Source: Ascochyta rabiei (Eukaryota > Ascomycota > Dothideomycetes > Pleosporales > Didymellaceae). Taken from it: a stretch of 64,000 nt of DNA. Within the stretch, counting starts at the first letter, position 1. Every line of letters begins with the position of its first letter. The notes under the pieces were generated by a model. It ran no database searches. It had not been told where the DNA came from and worked only from the letters and a program-made list of their open reading frames with translations. This document shows positions 25,992-37,705 of this stretch, piece by piece. The translations under genes and the position numbers were made by a program. The DNA is taken from positions 868,001-932,000 of the forward strand of contig NC_082418.1 of the NCBI RefSeq assembly GCF_004011695.2, in the 5' to 3' direction.

Positions 25992-28900
25992 ATGTCCCTC
26001 GACGGCCATCGTGATGCATTACTTAGGGAGAAGCGGAACGAGAGCGTGTAAGTACCACGCGTCGAAATTGTCGCACTGCGGTCCATATGATTCTTTGAAT
26101 CGATGCGACACCGAAAAATCGCTCGTTTTGTTTTATGATGTCGTGTTGGTGCTGATATCGTGGTCCCTAGGACGTGCAATGAGTCTCGCAAGCGCAAGCT
26201 GCGCGAGCTTTACAAGTATACGGTCTACTTGGAGGTGCCCGACAAGTGGGCCACCAACACCCAGCTGGACCAACTTGAAGGTCGCTTTTTAGACGAGAAC
26301 GACATTGAAAAGTAGGTTTTTTTCCTCCGTCTCTATTATTCGTCATTTTTGCAACATGGATTCACAAATTCCATGTTGTTATTGTCGTTCCATTCCACTG
26401 ACCGCAGCCCTGCAGAGGTCGACGCTTCAATGATGCGACAACACTTCCATTCCCACACTCTGGACAGCAACCAACCTTACCATCGACACTACCCTTCGCA
26501 CATCCTGGAAAGCCTGTGTTCTCCCCATTTGCGGGATCGTCGCCGTCTCCGCTTACTGGCGCCAGTCTGGAGGAGCAATTACGTGCAGCATCAGCCTCGC
26601 CGTCCGTTGTTTCGCAACCACTGCCACCTTCTGATGCACTGACACACAGCGACGAACATCGCACTTCGAGGCCATCATCAATCGCCCCCCCGGCAGGCAC
26701 CCCGTCACCATCCCAGGCGTCCTTTGCAGAAGAGCGGGTTTCTAGCAAGGCCTCCACCACGGCGCAGCCCATCACCGAAGTACCGGGTGTCCAGGAAGTT
26801 GGAGTAGGAAGCTTGGTTGACCGAGAAGATCCTTCTGTTGATCCAAAATCTGTTGCTGATTCGGCCGTCGGAGACCAGGACGCGTCGACTATTCCTGCGG
26901 TGAATGAGAAGCCTAGGACACCCAAGGTTGTTCATCTCCCGTCGAAGGAGACTCAGGAATCACGATTGCAAGAGACGGAACGCAAACTGGACCACGTAGC
27001 GAACAAAGAACGGAGAGAGGATGAACGATTTACATTACCACAAAGCAACGGTCCAACCGAGATGGTCTCATCGCCGTCCTCGACGGTCGGACCGTACTCT
27101 CAAGCAACACCGCATGCGCCCCACCACTCTCCCGATACGAGCCCCGATACAGAAGCCTTCCACGACACTACCCACCCGCTCGAATCCAATGAGGATATTC
27201 TGGACCCTGCAGCACAGCAAGTGAAGGAAGACCACGAGCGCGCTTTACAGAAACAGATGAAGGAAGCTCGAGAACGCGCCCGTAGGCCCGATTCTCCGAC
27301 ATCAGACGTTGAAAAGCAAATCGAAGACGAGCAGGCTATACGCCTAGCACGAGATGGAAAGAGTCGACTTGGTGAATCGACAGACAATACAGGCCATTCA
27401 CTGACGCAGGAAGCCGAACAGGTCATCAGTGAAAGTGATGTTGCACAGAGCACGAAGGAACAACCAGAGCATACGGCAGACTCACTTCCTACACCAACCA
27501 CAACTGCACCCGAGCCATCTGTTCTGGATCGTGAAGCCACCGAGACCGTTATGGCGCAATCGAAGGAGAATCCGGCTGCAGACCACCCTACGCCTCCTGC
27601 TGATATCGATCTCGACATGACTCAAGCACCGGCAATGGCTCAGGAAGAGGCCACACTTGCGCAGACCTCGCCGCGCTGTGAGCGTATGACTACTCGTGTG
27701 TCTTCCGGTGCTATCCGCCAAAGATCGGTCTCAGAGATCATCAGCGAGCATGCAGCACAAAAGACGTTCCTGACACCACAGTCGAGTAACCTGTCTAGTC
27801 CCCAGCGCCCTCGACATCAGGACAGAAAGTCCATGGAGGTGTCAACAGTGGTGTTTGCGAAAAAGAACCCAGTCAAGTCTTACAAGACGACGCAAACCTA
27901 CGACCAAGACTATGCATCGTTGCAAGGGGCTTCTGAGGATTCAAGTCGGGACTATCTCGAGGGCCTCTTCAAGTTCCAAGCTCATCATCCACCACGGTCC
28001 GTGCCCTTGCAAGAGCTCGTTGCGTCTGCTCGGAAAACTGTTTCTACAGCTGGCACCCTTGCTATGATTCGCGAAAACCAAGATTACAAGATACTAAAGC
28101 GTGTTTACCAGCTTCAGAATGCAAACCGATGGTCTTTGCGACAACTGCAAAAGTCTGCTGAACCGGAGCGTCCTTTCACACATCAAGATCTTCTTCTTCT
28201 GGAGATGAAATGGATGCAAACCGATTTCAAGGAAGAGAGAAAGTGGAAGCATGCTCTCGCAGCGACCCTTGCAGACTGGTGCGCCGAGTATGTTCACAGC
28301 AGCCCTGAAGAGCGCATAGCTCTTCGAGTTAAGACAAGCATTCCAAAGTCCATACTGGAATCCACAAACGACAACGATATGCACGATGCGCCGACACCAG
28401 ATCTTGTACCTTCGGGCGCTCACGAAACCGAGAGCGAATCATACGCGGACGAGGACGAGCTTCTGACGCCGTTCCATGCCGACCCTCCTGCTGGTGTGTT
28501 CTCGCTTGGCTACAACGACGTCGTCATTAAGATCGATCGTACTCCGGCCAGCGATCACATGTTCCGCGAATTGCCGTTCTACGAACCCATGCTTGAAGGC
28601 GCTAGCGATGTTACGCCTTTTTCGATATCCGAACCTCCTATTCTTCCTGTCTCGAAGTTTGTAACTGGCAAGTTGGTTTCACAGATCAGAGGTCCACCTA
28701 GAAAGCGCAGCAGATACGACTATGATTCTGAAGACGAACCTTCCACACCGCCTAGCCGGGCTGGAACCTCTGCAGAGCACTCAATGCCCTCTACTCCAGG
28801 AAGAAGGCTGTTCTGTCGGAATGATCTTCCTCCTGAGATGACTGATGTTGCCCTGTTTAATGCCGAGAACAAGCATGTTCGAGACAGACTGCAGGCAGCG

Positions 28901-30610
28901 CACCAGTTCAGGCCACCGACTGAGTTCAACATGCCCTCAGTTGCTTTCTTCGAGAATAGAACTCCGTCGCAGTGGCTCTGGGAAGAAGATCAGAAGCTCC
29001 GTGCTCTCGTCAAGGAATACACCTTCAATTGGTCTTTGGTGGCGCAGCAGTTAGCATTGCCATCGAAATTTACTTCGGGGTCTGGGCGCCGCACGCCTTG
29101 GGAATGCTTTGAGCGCTGGGTACAGCTAGAAGGGTTACCTGCTGAGATGTCCAAGACGCAGTACTTCCGCACATACCAAGGTCGATTGGAGCAGGCAAAT
29201 AAAGTCGTGTTTGCTCAATATCAGGCGCAGCAACAGCAACAGCAACAACAGTCTGGGGGACAAACACCAGGGCAGCCTCGGAGACGCCCTACGACCACAC
29301 CAATTCGCGTGGAGAGGAGAAGAGAGAACCGCCACCTTGCCATTATCGATGGTATGCGCAAGCTCGCCCGAAAGCGGGAATCGGTCGCACATAAGCAAGC
29401 GGAATCGCAAAAGGCTGCGGCGCTCAGGAAGGCGCATGAGCCTGCGCCACCCAAGAACAATGTGCACACTCCGCAAGAGTTCAGCCGTCTCAAGTGGGAA
29501 CGCGAAGAGAGGCTGAAGCAAAAGCAATTGCAACAGGAGATCGCCGTCAGAGTAAGTGCGGTTGGCGCCCTTGATGAGCAAGACACTAACAATTTGCAGA
29601 ATCAGATGGCGGTGCAGCGCCAAGCTCAACATAACGCGCAGAACGGTGTCCCGAACGGCGTACCGCAAATGCAACGCAACGGCACACCCGGCGGCGCCAA
29701 CTCCAACATGCCCGCGCAGATGGCTAACAACCCATCGCAACAGGCTCAGAATGCGGCAGCAATGGCAGCGCGAGCTCAGCAAAGCCAGCAAGGAATGCCA
29801 AACAACCTTGGCAATGCCAACATGACTGGTATGTCCATGGGCACACCCGGTGTTCCCCAGGCACAAATGCAGAGCAACATGCAGAACGGCCAGCGAATGG
29901 GACCTCCAGACCAGATGCGTATGGCGATGCAACGGAACCAATTCAACAGTCCGAACCAGCAGCAGTTTCACTTGCAACAGCAACAGCAACAGATGAGTAT
30001 GGCGAACGCTCAGGGCATGAATATGAATGGCATTCCCAATGCGAACATGATGGCGTCAATGAGCAACCAAAACCTGAACGGAAACATGAACGCCTCCATG
30101 AATGGTATGCCCAACGGCGCCAGTTCTCCACGAGTGAACCAGGCAGCGCCAAACATGCAGCGTCCGAACGGAGCCAACGCAGGTGGCCACGTTCCTCAAT
30201 ATCTGCAACTGCAGAACACCATCAAGATGCAGCATCCGGATTGGACGCCAGAGCAGGTGCAGAAATCAGCTTCTGACCAGCTCCAGCGATACATGGCTAA
30301 GCAACGTGTGCAAGCAATGAACGCTGCGGCGGGCTCTCCAGGAATTTCATCGCCATCGCCGCAGATGGCCAACCAATTCATGCAGCAGAACGGCGGCATG
30401 GCTAACAGCCCGCCTGTCAATGCGGTTCAAAACTACCAGCAACAGTTGGTGCAGCAACAACGACTAATGAGCCAACAACGACAACCGCAACAGGCCGGCA
30501 GCCCGGGAATGAATGGACGACCACCGAGTAGAAGCGCAACACCACAAAACCCGCAGCAGATGCAGCAGAGTCCCGGCTTGGTACAAGCCCAGCCCAACCG
30601 ACCTACCTGA
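25992..30610 (+). CDS. EAF1: NuA4 histone acetyltransferase subunit EAF1/VID21
   Basis: Seen: exons 25992-26047, 26171-26311, 26416-29551 and 29600-30610; 1,447 residues. The N-terminus reads MSLDGHRDALLREKRNESV and then SRKRKLRELYKYTVYLEVPD. A charged disordered region follows, then an HSA domain at about residues 640-700 (HQDLLLLEMKWMQTDFKEER, KHALAATLADWCAEYVHSSP), a SANT/Myb-like domain at about 920-980 (WLWEEDQKLRALVKEYTFNW, SGRRTPWECFERWVQLEG) and a very Gln/Asn/Met-rich tail. Known of the family: Eaf1 is the scaffold of NuA4, and its HSA segment binds actin and Arp4. The last intron (48 bp, GTAAGT...CTAAC...TTTGCAG) is a multiple of three and has no stop, so a simple ORF caller would translate through it. 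Confidence 0.92.
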
Positions 30611-31074
30611 TCAGGCCATGGATGTCCTCTGCGAGGCGATCCTTTATCTTCGACGCCTGTTTTGCACTGTATATATCTTGTAATGTTCTTTCTTCTTTTT
30701 TTTGGCCTGGACGACAGTCGTGCGTGTATTCAAGCCTGTTCAGGCGATGCGCAGACGATGCAATAAGCATACATGTCAGGGGATATGTAAGCACGGTGTT
30801 GGCGGCGTTCAAAGTCGCGGGAGCTCGATATGGGTGGTCTGATGGGTGGGCAACAGTAGCTAGCGCAAGCGACATGTTTGATGGCCAAGAGGCTTGTCGA
30901 ACTTTGAATACAATTCGCATCTGACATAAGTCAAGACCATGATCAGAGCATCCAATCGCATCCCTTGCTACTTTGATGTCAAGTATCAGCTTGGTTTCGC
31001 CAAAGCACTAGATATGAGTATTCTGCAAAAGCTCTCTTGGAAAACGCCTTGTTATTCGTAACAGCTAGACGTAC
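30611..31074. other. Convergent 3' region between EAF1 and the GH5 gene
   Basis: 464 bp with no gene supported; holds the two 3' UTRs. A T-rich tract lies near 30690-30700. Confidence 0.6.
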
Positions 31075-32627
31075 TTACACGACATGCGTAACATTCATGG
31101 CCTCGACCCACGGCTTCCAGAACTCCTCGACGCCCCTCTCATACTGCCAGCCCGTCCAATCCGGGGTAGTCATCCCCCACGTATCCGTGAAGCCTTGGAC
31201 TCCTGATCTGATCCTGTAACTACCCGCAACGCCCCACATCATCCAGCTAATGCCGTTCTCAACCGTGTACTCCTTGAGACAATTCTGGAGCGTATCGTTG
31301 AACAGCGTCTCGTCCTGTGCGGAGCCAAACTCGGAGATGATGACGGGCGTCTGGGCGACGGCAGGCGGACAGTCGTTTGTTACGTTGCATGCCGGCGGCG
31401 CGTCGATGCCGAGGGCATTCATGCCGTTGCGGTAGAACCCCGCTTTGATGATGTCGCAAGTACCCGTGTCGACGTCCTCGCTCATGCGGTACAGGTGCAG
31501 TTCCCAGACGAGTTTGTCGGCCCAGGCGTGGTCTTGCAGGTTGAACACGACGGGGTCGCGGCGCGCGGCGTCGCGGATCGCGGTGCATTTGTAGCAGGGG
31601 GCGGCCAGGATGTTCTTCCCGCTTGTCAGCGCGCTCAGATCCTGCCCGTACTGCATGCCGGACCAGATGATGAGGATGTCTGGGTTCGCGGTGTGGATGG
31701 CGTCAGCGCCGGCTGTCATGTTGCCCACCAGCGTGTCCCAGTTGTAGTACAGGTCTGTTTTGTTCCACGACTCGCGCAGCTCGTTGCGCAGCGACATGCT
31801 GACGATATTGGGGTGCTGTTTCGCCCAGTCGGCGACGTAGGAGATGCCGCGGCGCCAATGTGTGGCGTTGAAGTTGATGTCGTCGAACCAGGCGTTGCCG
31901 TCGATGTGGGAGCAGCACCATTGCGCTTTGCCGACGTGCACGTCGGGCGAGATGAAGATGCCCTTGGTGGCGGCCAGGTCAGCAATGTCGGACCAGATCT
32001 GGAATCGAGTCGTCTGAGATGTCCATCCGGGGTTCTTTGCGATGATCTCGTTGGTGACTTTCGTGCTGGGGTTTGTTAGTCGAGCCGAGCGTTGCAAGCA
32101 GCGGAGCCTGTGTGAACGAACCCGTTTACATAGCCTAGAGCATTGATGAGAGCAACCTCGAGAGGAACATCTGTTCCATTCCTGTCGTAAACTTGGTCGA
32201 TCATTTCAATGGCATAACCCCTGCACATGTCAGCTGGAAGTTCTGTTTTCTGGCCCAGGTTCCACACATGCGGATGTAGTTCCAGCCAACACTTGCAATG
32301 TCGTCAAGAATCTCGTCCGCTGACGCCCACTCAAGGCCTTCTGGAATCATGGTTTCTCCTACACGGTTGTCAGTAATTGCTGTGGCCGACTTCCCGGGTG
32401 TACATACCAGACATGGGCCAATTGACACCCGCCCATGTTATCTTTTCTCCGCGACTGTCGACAATGTCTCTGCCCTGCGTACTGTACGGGCCGTGGAAGT
32501 TCGTCCCGTTGCTCTGCCTTTTAAGGTTGAGTGAGAAATGCGGGTTCTCAGCAGTGGGAGGCAGGTAGCCAGCAGACGCAGCAACGGCTGCAATTGCCGC
32601 TGCGAACATTAATTGTGGTCCCAGCAT
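31075..32627 (-). CDS. Secreted glycoside hydrolase family 5 (cellulase-type) enzyme
   Basis: Seen: exons 32627-32408, 32358-32268, 32220-32122 and 32065-31075; 466 residues. A signal peptide is clear (MLGPQLMFAAAIAAVAASAG). Mature-protein landmarks are ITWAGVNWPMSGET, ILDDIASVGWNYIRMGYAIE, WCCSHIDGNAWFDDINF, the GH5 acid/base motif LRNELRE, the His/Tyr block LVWELHLYRMSED, and the probable nucleophile in VIISEFGS. Known of the family: GH5 enzymes hydrolyse beta-glycosidic bonds in plant or fungal cell-wall polysaccharides with retention of configuration. No carbohydrate-binding module or GPI signal is seen, and the protein ends with the catalytic domain. Many N-x-S/T sites fit secretion. The three small introns (47-56 bp) all restore frame. 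Exact substrate (cellulose, mannan or beta-1,3/1,6-glucan) cannot be decided. Confidence 0.85.
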
Positions 32628-33663
32628 CTTGTCTTTCGTCCTCCTATAAGATGGAGTACTGGGGGAAATACATGCATCAGCAGGTAGCGTGCATTTTATA
32701 TTCCCCACCTGACGATGTTCCCAGCATCGTAACCTGTATAGCCCTTCTAAGTTTTTCAGTTACTATCCTAATTGACGTAGATGTCTGCTGATCGCAATCG
32801 GGTTATCGGTCCATTACTGAGCGACGGACGGGCAATTACTGGGAAAGGTATACCGTCCGTCAGTGCACATGTGGGGAAGCGGTTGTCCAAGACTGAAAGG
32901 CGCTCTCCGTGTGGAGGATGAGCACTCGATTGCGGAGAAAACGCCGCGCTAGAGAGATTTGAGCCTCAGGGACCGGCATGGCTGCCGAGGTTGATCAGGG
33001 CCGGCTGTACACACAATCATGCAGTCGTCGCTACAATATTACCTTTGTGTTTCTTCTATTGGTGGATACATGGGTGGAAGTGTTGCTACGAAATGGAACG
33101 GCAGATATAGGTTTTCGCACGCGTTCTGTGATGGTTGCGGGCTCACAGCCGCAACTATGATCTGCAAGTCACATAAGTTACCAAATATCAGATTGAGCGT
33201 CACGACAGAGATGCGTGGATGCCCTCGATTGAGTGGTTGTTTTGGGGTGGTGTTTCTATAATTTTCCAAGTGCCAACTCATGTTGCGATTCGCAAGGACG
33301 ATCAGCCGCCCACAGCTCCGTGCTGTGTGAATGGCCGTGACGCGGGGAAAATGTCACGATGCGGTCGCCAGACATCCTTGCAGTCCTTCCACCTCGTGTC
33401 AGCTCATCCGCGGAGCCACTGCACAACATGCGCCTCGCACGCAACAAACGGCAATTGGAAGGTTGAACGTAGTTTACATTTTGGTGTCTCATCTTGACGA
33501 CGGAAAGTCGACCAGTGACAGAATACATGTACACCAGGACTCTCTTTACGCTCTCCAAACGCCGAATCCCCAACTGATGCCTCGAATGACCTCGGAGATC
33601 TCGTGGTGCCCATGTCGCACTATGCTTTTGTATACGCACTCAATGTCGGAGGTGGTGGGCTGC
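32628..33663. other. Gene-free 1 kb between the GH5 gene and the small membrane protein gene
   Basis: No gene supported. It must contain the GH5 promoter (right of 32627) and the 3' flank of the next gene. Short open frames on both strands have no recognisable features. Confidence 0.5.
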
Positions 33664-34112
33664 TTATTTGCCCTTGGGGTTGTTGAGCTGCTGCTCGTAG
33701 AACTTGGCCGGCCAGACGCCCTGTACAAAATCAGCCATTGATTTCACAACGCACCCGAAAGGAATGCTTACGTCGCTCTGCTGGGACGAGTGGTTGCCCT
33801 TGAAATGCTCCGAGTCGGGCCCTTTGTTGCTGCCACCCTCTTTCCTGCCCTCGTTGTCTGATGATGAGCCTGCATACGCGTTAGCACGTAGATCTCTGTT
33901 GGGGTCTACGCGACATGATTAGTACCTCGCATGCTTGCCTGGGCAGGCGTGTGTGTGGGGTGGCCTCCACCAGCAGAGAAGCGGTCTTCAATGTTCTGCA
34001 CACCCTGTGTCTTGTAGGGGTTCGGGAACCAGTATTGGCGCATGTATAGGTAGTAGCCGAAGCCGACGGCGCCGCCAGCCATGAAGATCTTGGGTACCGA
34101 GAGGGGAGACAT
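33664..34112 (-). CDS. Small membrane-anchored hypothetical protein (113 aa)
   Basis: I do not recognise a named family. Seen: exons 34112-33926, 33869-33772 and 33720-33664 with two introns of 56 and 51 bp, all closing in frame. The N-terminus MSPLSVPKIFMAGGAVGFGY contains one likely membrane helix, followed by an aromatic segment (YLYMRQYWFPNPYKTQGVQN). The rest is hydrophilic, Gly/Ser/Lys-rich and ends DGVWPAKFYEQQLNNPKGK. The layout (one short helix, then a soluble tail) would suit a small mitochondrial or ER membrane protein, but that is inference. The two well-formed introns support a real gene. It is divergent from the ERD1-like gene. Confidence 0.75.
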
Positions 34113-34673
34113 TGTGTGTGGTGTTGTGCTGTGTGGTGTTGTGTGTGGTGCGTGACGTGCGGTTGTGGTGAGAGGTACGGTGGTGAGAGCTCGGGAAGGC
34201 CTGGAATGCAAGATGTGATGAGTAAGGGTACTAAGGGTAGATAGAGGGTGTGGACGACGTCAGAGTCCTGGAGCTTGGGGAATTGCAGGTGATGTTACTC
34301 GGCTCTCAGGCCAATGGTACGGCAGCGGAAGGGCGTCGCAGTTATTCGGTCTGCTCGAATGGTGTCGTCATGTCGACGACGCCCTACGTAAAGCTTCGTG
34401 GAGCTGGGACCTTGGGCGAAAGCCGTTAGAGCAGGCTGCGTTTCAGCCGCATGTGTGGCTGACTGTGGCTGCGAATTTGGCGGAGACATGGGCTGGGGTC
34501 TCCTGGAACAGCAATTGGACACGCAACCAACTCGACAATCACCCCTTGCGCTTGCACCAATTGCTGAGGGACGAGGCCGTCACTCGTTTCCTTGCGCAGG
34601 CTCAGAGCGACCTCCATGACGATACGGCAGGAGCAGATTTGGGAAGCAGTGACCGCGACAGCCTCCCAACACC
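34113..34673. promoter_or_regulatory. Divergent region between the small membrane protein and ERD1-like genes
   Basis: About 560 bp. A GTGTTGTG-type low-complexity stretch lies at 34112-34150. No gene supported. Confidence 0.5.
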
Positions 34674-36046
34674 ATGGACGGCGATCCAGCCGTTGAACCA
34701 GAACTCGATGGCTTCAGCCGCGTGCTGCCATTGCCATACCGCGTGGCCCTGATCATCGTGCTAGGTACGTCTGGTCAGAATCCGCCCGCCAGATGCGCAT
34801 GCTAACCACCCACAGGTATCTGGGCATGGGGTCTCAACCTGCACTACCTCTCTCTGATCCGCATCGACGTCCCCTCGCTCATTCGCTATCCTTCGCGCTC
34901 TTCGCCGCACCACCTCCCACACCACCTCTCCTGCTACCGCATTGCGACCTTCCTCTCCATCCCGCTCGCCTTCTCCCTTCTTCTGTTCTGGACCCTCACG
35001 AACGGCAGCCCAGCAGACATCGCAGCATGGGACATCCTCCCGAACCTATACCTCCTCGTGCTGGTAGTGGGCTTCATTGCACCGCTCCCCTTCGTCTCGC
35101 GCGCAGGACGTAGCCGTACACTTGCGACCCTGAAACGAATAAGCATCGGCGGGATCGCAGAAGCCGCCGACGGCAAATTTGGCGACATCCTGCTCGCTGA
35201 TGCACTCACATCCTATGCCAAAGTCCTGGGCGACCTCTTTGTGTCGCTCTGCATGTTCTTCTCCTCCTCGCACAGCAGCACCGGCCCTCCGAACCGAAGT
35301 TGCGGCGGTGCCTTCTGGGTACCCTTCATCATCAGCATTCCTTCGCTGATTCGCCTGCGACAATGCATAACAGAGTACTTTCGCGTCCAGCGCGCAAACG
35401 CACAGACGGGTCAACCCTCCAAAGCAACAGGGTGGGGTGGGGTGCACCTCGCCAACGCGCTGAAATACAGCACCGCATTCCCAGTCATCATACTCAGCGC
35501 CCTGCAGCGCACGCCAGCGCCAGAGAAATACGGGGTCAGTGAGGCAACGCTTTTTAGAATGTGGATGGTGGCCGTGGTGATGAATTCTGGCTACAGTTTT
35601 TACTGGGACATTGCCCGCGATTGGGACCTCACGCTGTTCTCGCCGGTGCGCAACAACCCCGAACACCCCTACGGATTGCGACGGCACCGGTATTTCCACG
35701 CCAAGGAATTCTACTACGCCGCGATCGTCATAGACGCTCTGCTAAGGTGCACGTGGAGTCTCAAGCTCTCGCCCCATCTAGACCATTTTAATGATCTCGA
35801 GGGTGGGATATTTACCATGGAAGTGCTCGAGGTGTTGAGGCGATGGGTATGGATCTTCTTCAGAGTTGAAACAGAGTGGGGTGAGTACAACTACATCTAC
35901 TATGCTTTCAAAGAGCAGGTCCTTGAGTGTGAGAATGCTAATGAGCGACAGTGCGTACCCACCGTGGTCCAGCTCCAGATGATATCCTGCTCGGCGATGT
36001 AAACTCGAATCGATACGATGACAGTGAAACAGATCGCTCAGATTAG
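34674..36046 (+). CDS. EXS-domain protein, ERD1-like
   Basis: Seen: exons 34674-34764, 34816-35880 and 35952-36046; 416 residues. Several membrane segments are evident (LPYRVALIIVLGIWAWGLNL, LPNLYLLVLVVGFIAPLPFV). The EXS signature follows: GGAFWVPFIISIPSLIRLRQ, LANALKYSTAFPVIILSALQ, NSGYSFYWDIARDWDLTLFS, then EVLRRWVWIFFRVETEWVRT. The last intron (71 bp) is needed to reach the family-like tail HRGPAPDDILLGDV. Known of the family: Erd1 is a Golgi protein required for retention of ER and Golgi residents and for recycling phosphate from Golgi glycosylation; the EXS domain is shared with Xpr1/Pho-type phosphate exporters. No SPX domain is present, which fits Erd1 rather than Syg1. Confidence 0.88.
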
Positions 36047-36342
36047 CATTGAACAGGGAAAGTGTCATCGCACATGAGATGAACCCATCTGCAAGTTTAT
36101 TAGGCAAAAAGAGCAAGAATGCTTCCTTCACATATATATATGCCGTGACTGTAGTCACGTCATGTTATCGTCTGATCTATGCCAGCATGCCTCCGAGCAA
36201 AAATTAGATACCCATAGACTAGACCTTTACTTTGCAATGATACCCATGTCGCATAGTTCGACCCCCACAGTTGAAAACGACACGAAATTAGCACCGCTCA
36301 GTATAACCACAAATACCACTCAACCAACCCAACCAATGTTCA

Positions 36343-36777
36343 TCACTTCCACCAAACATCTTTCTCAAAAACCCTGACACCCTCCCAGTTGACCCAGCTC
36401 CGCCCCCAACGAAACTCCCCCTCTAGCCGCCACTCATCCTGCCCACCCGCCTCTCTGGTCTCCACCTCATCCCGCCGAGCAGACACGCGCGTCAAGCGGC
36501 ACAATCCCATATCGTCCAGTACCCGCCCATCCACGGCTCCAGATCTCTTCCCCGTCTCCCCTCCGCGCGACGTTTGGGGGTCAGACTGAGTGTGTGGCGC
36601 CCAGAACTTGCGTACGCTTCGAGGCATGTGGAGATGGCGTTTTACGTCTTTGATGATGTTGCTGGGGTGGAGTTTTGGTTTCTGCGGTTCCTGCGGGTAG
36701 GGGCTCTTTGGGCGGCGGTGCTGCGGATGTTCGGGTTTTGGTGGGGCTGTGGGTTGGAGGTGGAATTTGAGGGCCAT
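36343..36777 (-). CDS. Small basic hypothetical protein (144 aa)
   Basis: Not recognised. Seen: a single open frame starting in a good context (CCGCCATGG). The N-terminus is Pro/His/Lys-rich (MALKFHLQPTAPPKPEHPQH), followed by a positively charged stretch with VKRHLHMPRSVRKFW and a more ordered Trp-containing C-terminus (GRSWVNWEGVRVFEKDVWWK). The arrangement could fit an organellar protein, but I see no domain. Support is moderate: good start, protein-like C-terminus, no clear alternative gene here. Confidence 0.5.
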   Translation of the reverse strand: MALKFHLQPTAPPKPEHPQHRRPKSPYPQEPQKPKLHPSNIIKDVKRHLHMPRSVRKFWAPHTQSDPQTSRGGETGKRSGAVDGRVLDDMGLCRLTRVSARRDEVETREAGGQDEWRLEGEFRWGRSWVNWEGVRVFEKDVWWK

Positions 36778-37423
36778 GGCGGTGGTGATGGTGGTGGTGG
36801 GATGTTCGGTGTGTGTTTTGGTGGAGTTTGGAGCTGAAGCCTTTGTGCGGGATTTCTGGATCTTGATGTGGAAGCTCTGCTGTGTAGAGCTGAGAGGAAG
36901 TTGAGATAGATTGGGTTTATGTGTGTTGTTGATTTTGCTGGATTTTTCGAAATGTGGTTCAGTCTCCTTGGGATGGCGGTGAACCAGATATCTGTCGTTG
37001 CTGAACCATGACTATATTTCCAAACACCATGTTTCGCAACGGCGAGCATACAATTGAGCGGGAGATATCGCATTGTTATCCTTCCTTCGCCCAATTACGT
37101 GAGTGCCGCCGGGATAATGTATGGTAAACCATAGTTGTATAGACAATTCAAGCGACCCATAAAAACCAACACCAACCATACACGGTTGTTTTCAGTCTGC
37201 AAATAATTTCTTATAGTCAAATAAGGTATCATGAGCAGAAAAAGACAGGAGAATATCAAGTCTCGAAGTTCTGTCGACTACATACCGCATTCCGATTGCA
37301 AAGAGGTCTTGTCTGATATCGATCTTGGCGTACGTGCAAGTACCAGAGCTAGCGGAAGGAAGCGGTGAAACAAAAAGAAGCAGTAATAATTACATGAATG
37401 AGTCGAGTAAGATTCGAACCTGC
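36778..37423. other. Intergenic region upstream of the 144-aa gene and downstream of U6
   Basis: About 650 bp, AT-rich toward 37100-37400. No gene seen. Confidence 0.5.
37411..37420 (-). promoter_or_regulatory. RNA polymerase III B box downstream of U6
   Basis: The minus strand reads GGTTCGAATC, a near-perfect B box, 3 bp past the U6 T-tract. With the A-box-like TGGTCAATTTG inside U6 (37501-37511) it forms a TFIIIC-type promoter. It is not part of a tRNA: no cloverleaf was found around it. Confidence 0.75.
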
Positions 37424-37430
37424 AAAAAAA
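37424..37430 (-). terminator. Pol III T-tract terminator of U6
   Basis: Seven consecutive T on the minus strand at the U6 3' end. Confidence 0.85.
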
Positions 37431-37532
37431 TGGTAGCTTCTCTTTGATTGAGCGTGTCATCCTTAGTGCAGGGGCCATGCTAATCTTCTCTGTATCGTTT
37501 CAAATTGACCATATGCCCGAAGGCAAAAGAAC
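37424..37532 (-). ncRNA. U6 spliceosomal snRNA
   Basis: Seen: the minus strand carries the hallmark U6 core AACGATACAGAGAAGATTAG, the ACAGAGA box and AGC triad, followed by CATGGCCCCTGCACTAAGGA and TGACACGC of the internal stem-loop. The 5' stem-loop is TTTTGCCTTCGGGCATATGG. The gene ends in a run of seven T at 37424-37430, a Pol III terminator. It is intronless. Role: U6 pairs with U4, then with the 5' splice site and U2 at the spliceosome's catalytic centre. The LSM6 gene, whose protein binds the U6 3' oligo-U, lies 3.5 kb away; I treat that as coincidence. The exact 5' end is estimated. Confidence 0.95.
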
Positions 37533-37705
37533 GCCGAATATTTAACAATATGTCCTAATAACGCCTATACAATGTTGTGCCAGAGGGGCCTCGGGATGAC
37601 TTTGAGGCACAAGGCAGCAGTGGTCACGTGGGTTGCACCTGGTCTGTGTCAGTGTCAGTGCAGGATCTATGGCTTGAACTTTACTCAATTCGGAGGTGTG
37701 CAACC

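Noticed and set aside
37409..37432. Possible tRNA (T-loop GGTTCGAATC)
   Set aside because: No acceptor stem or anticodon arm around it; it fits better as the U6 B box.
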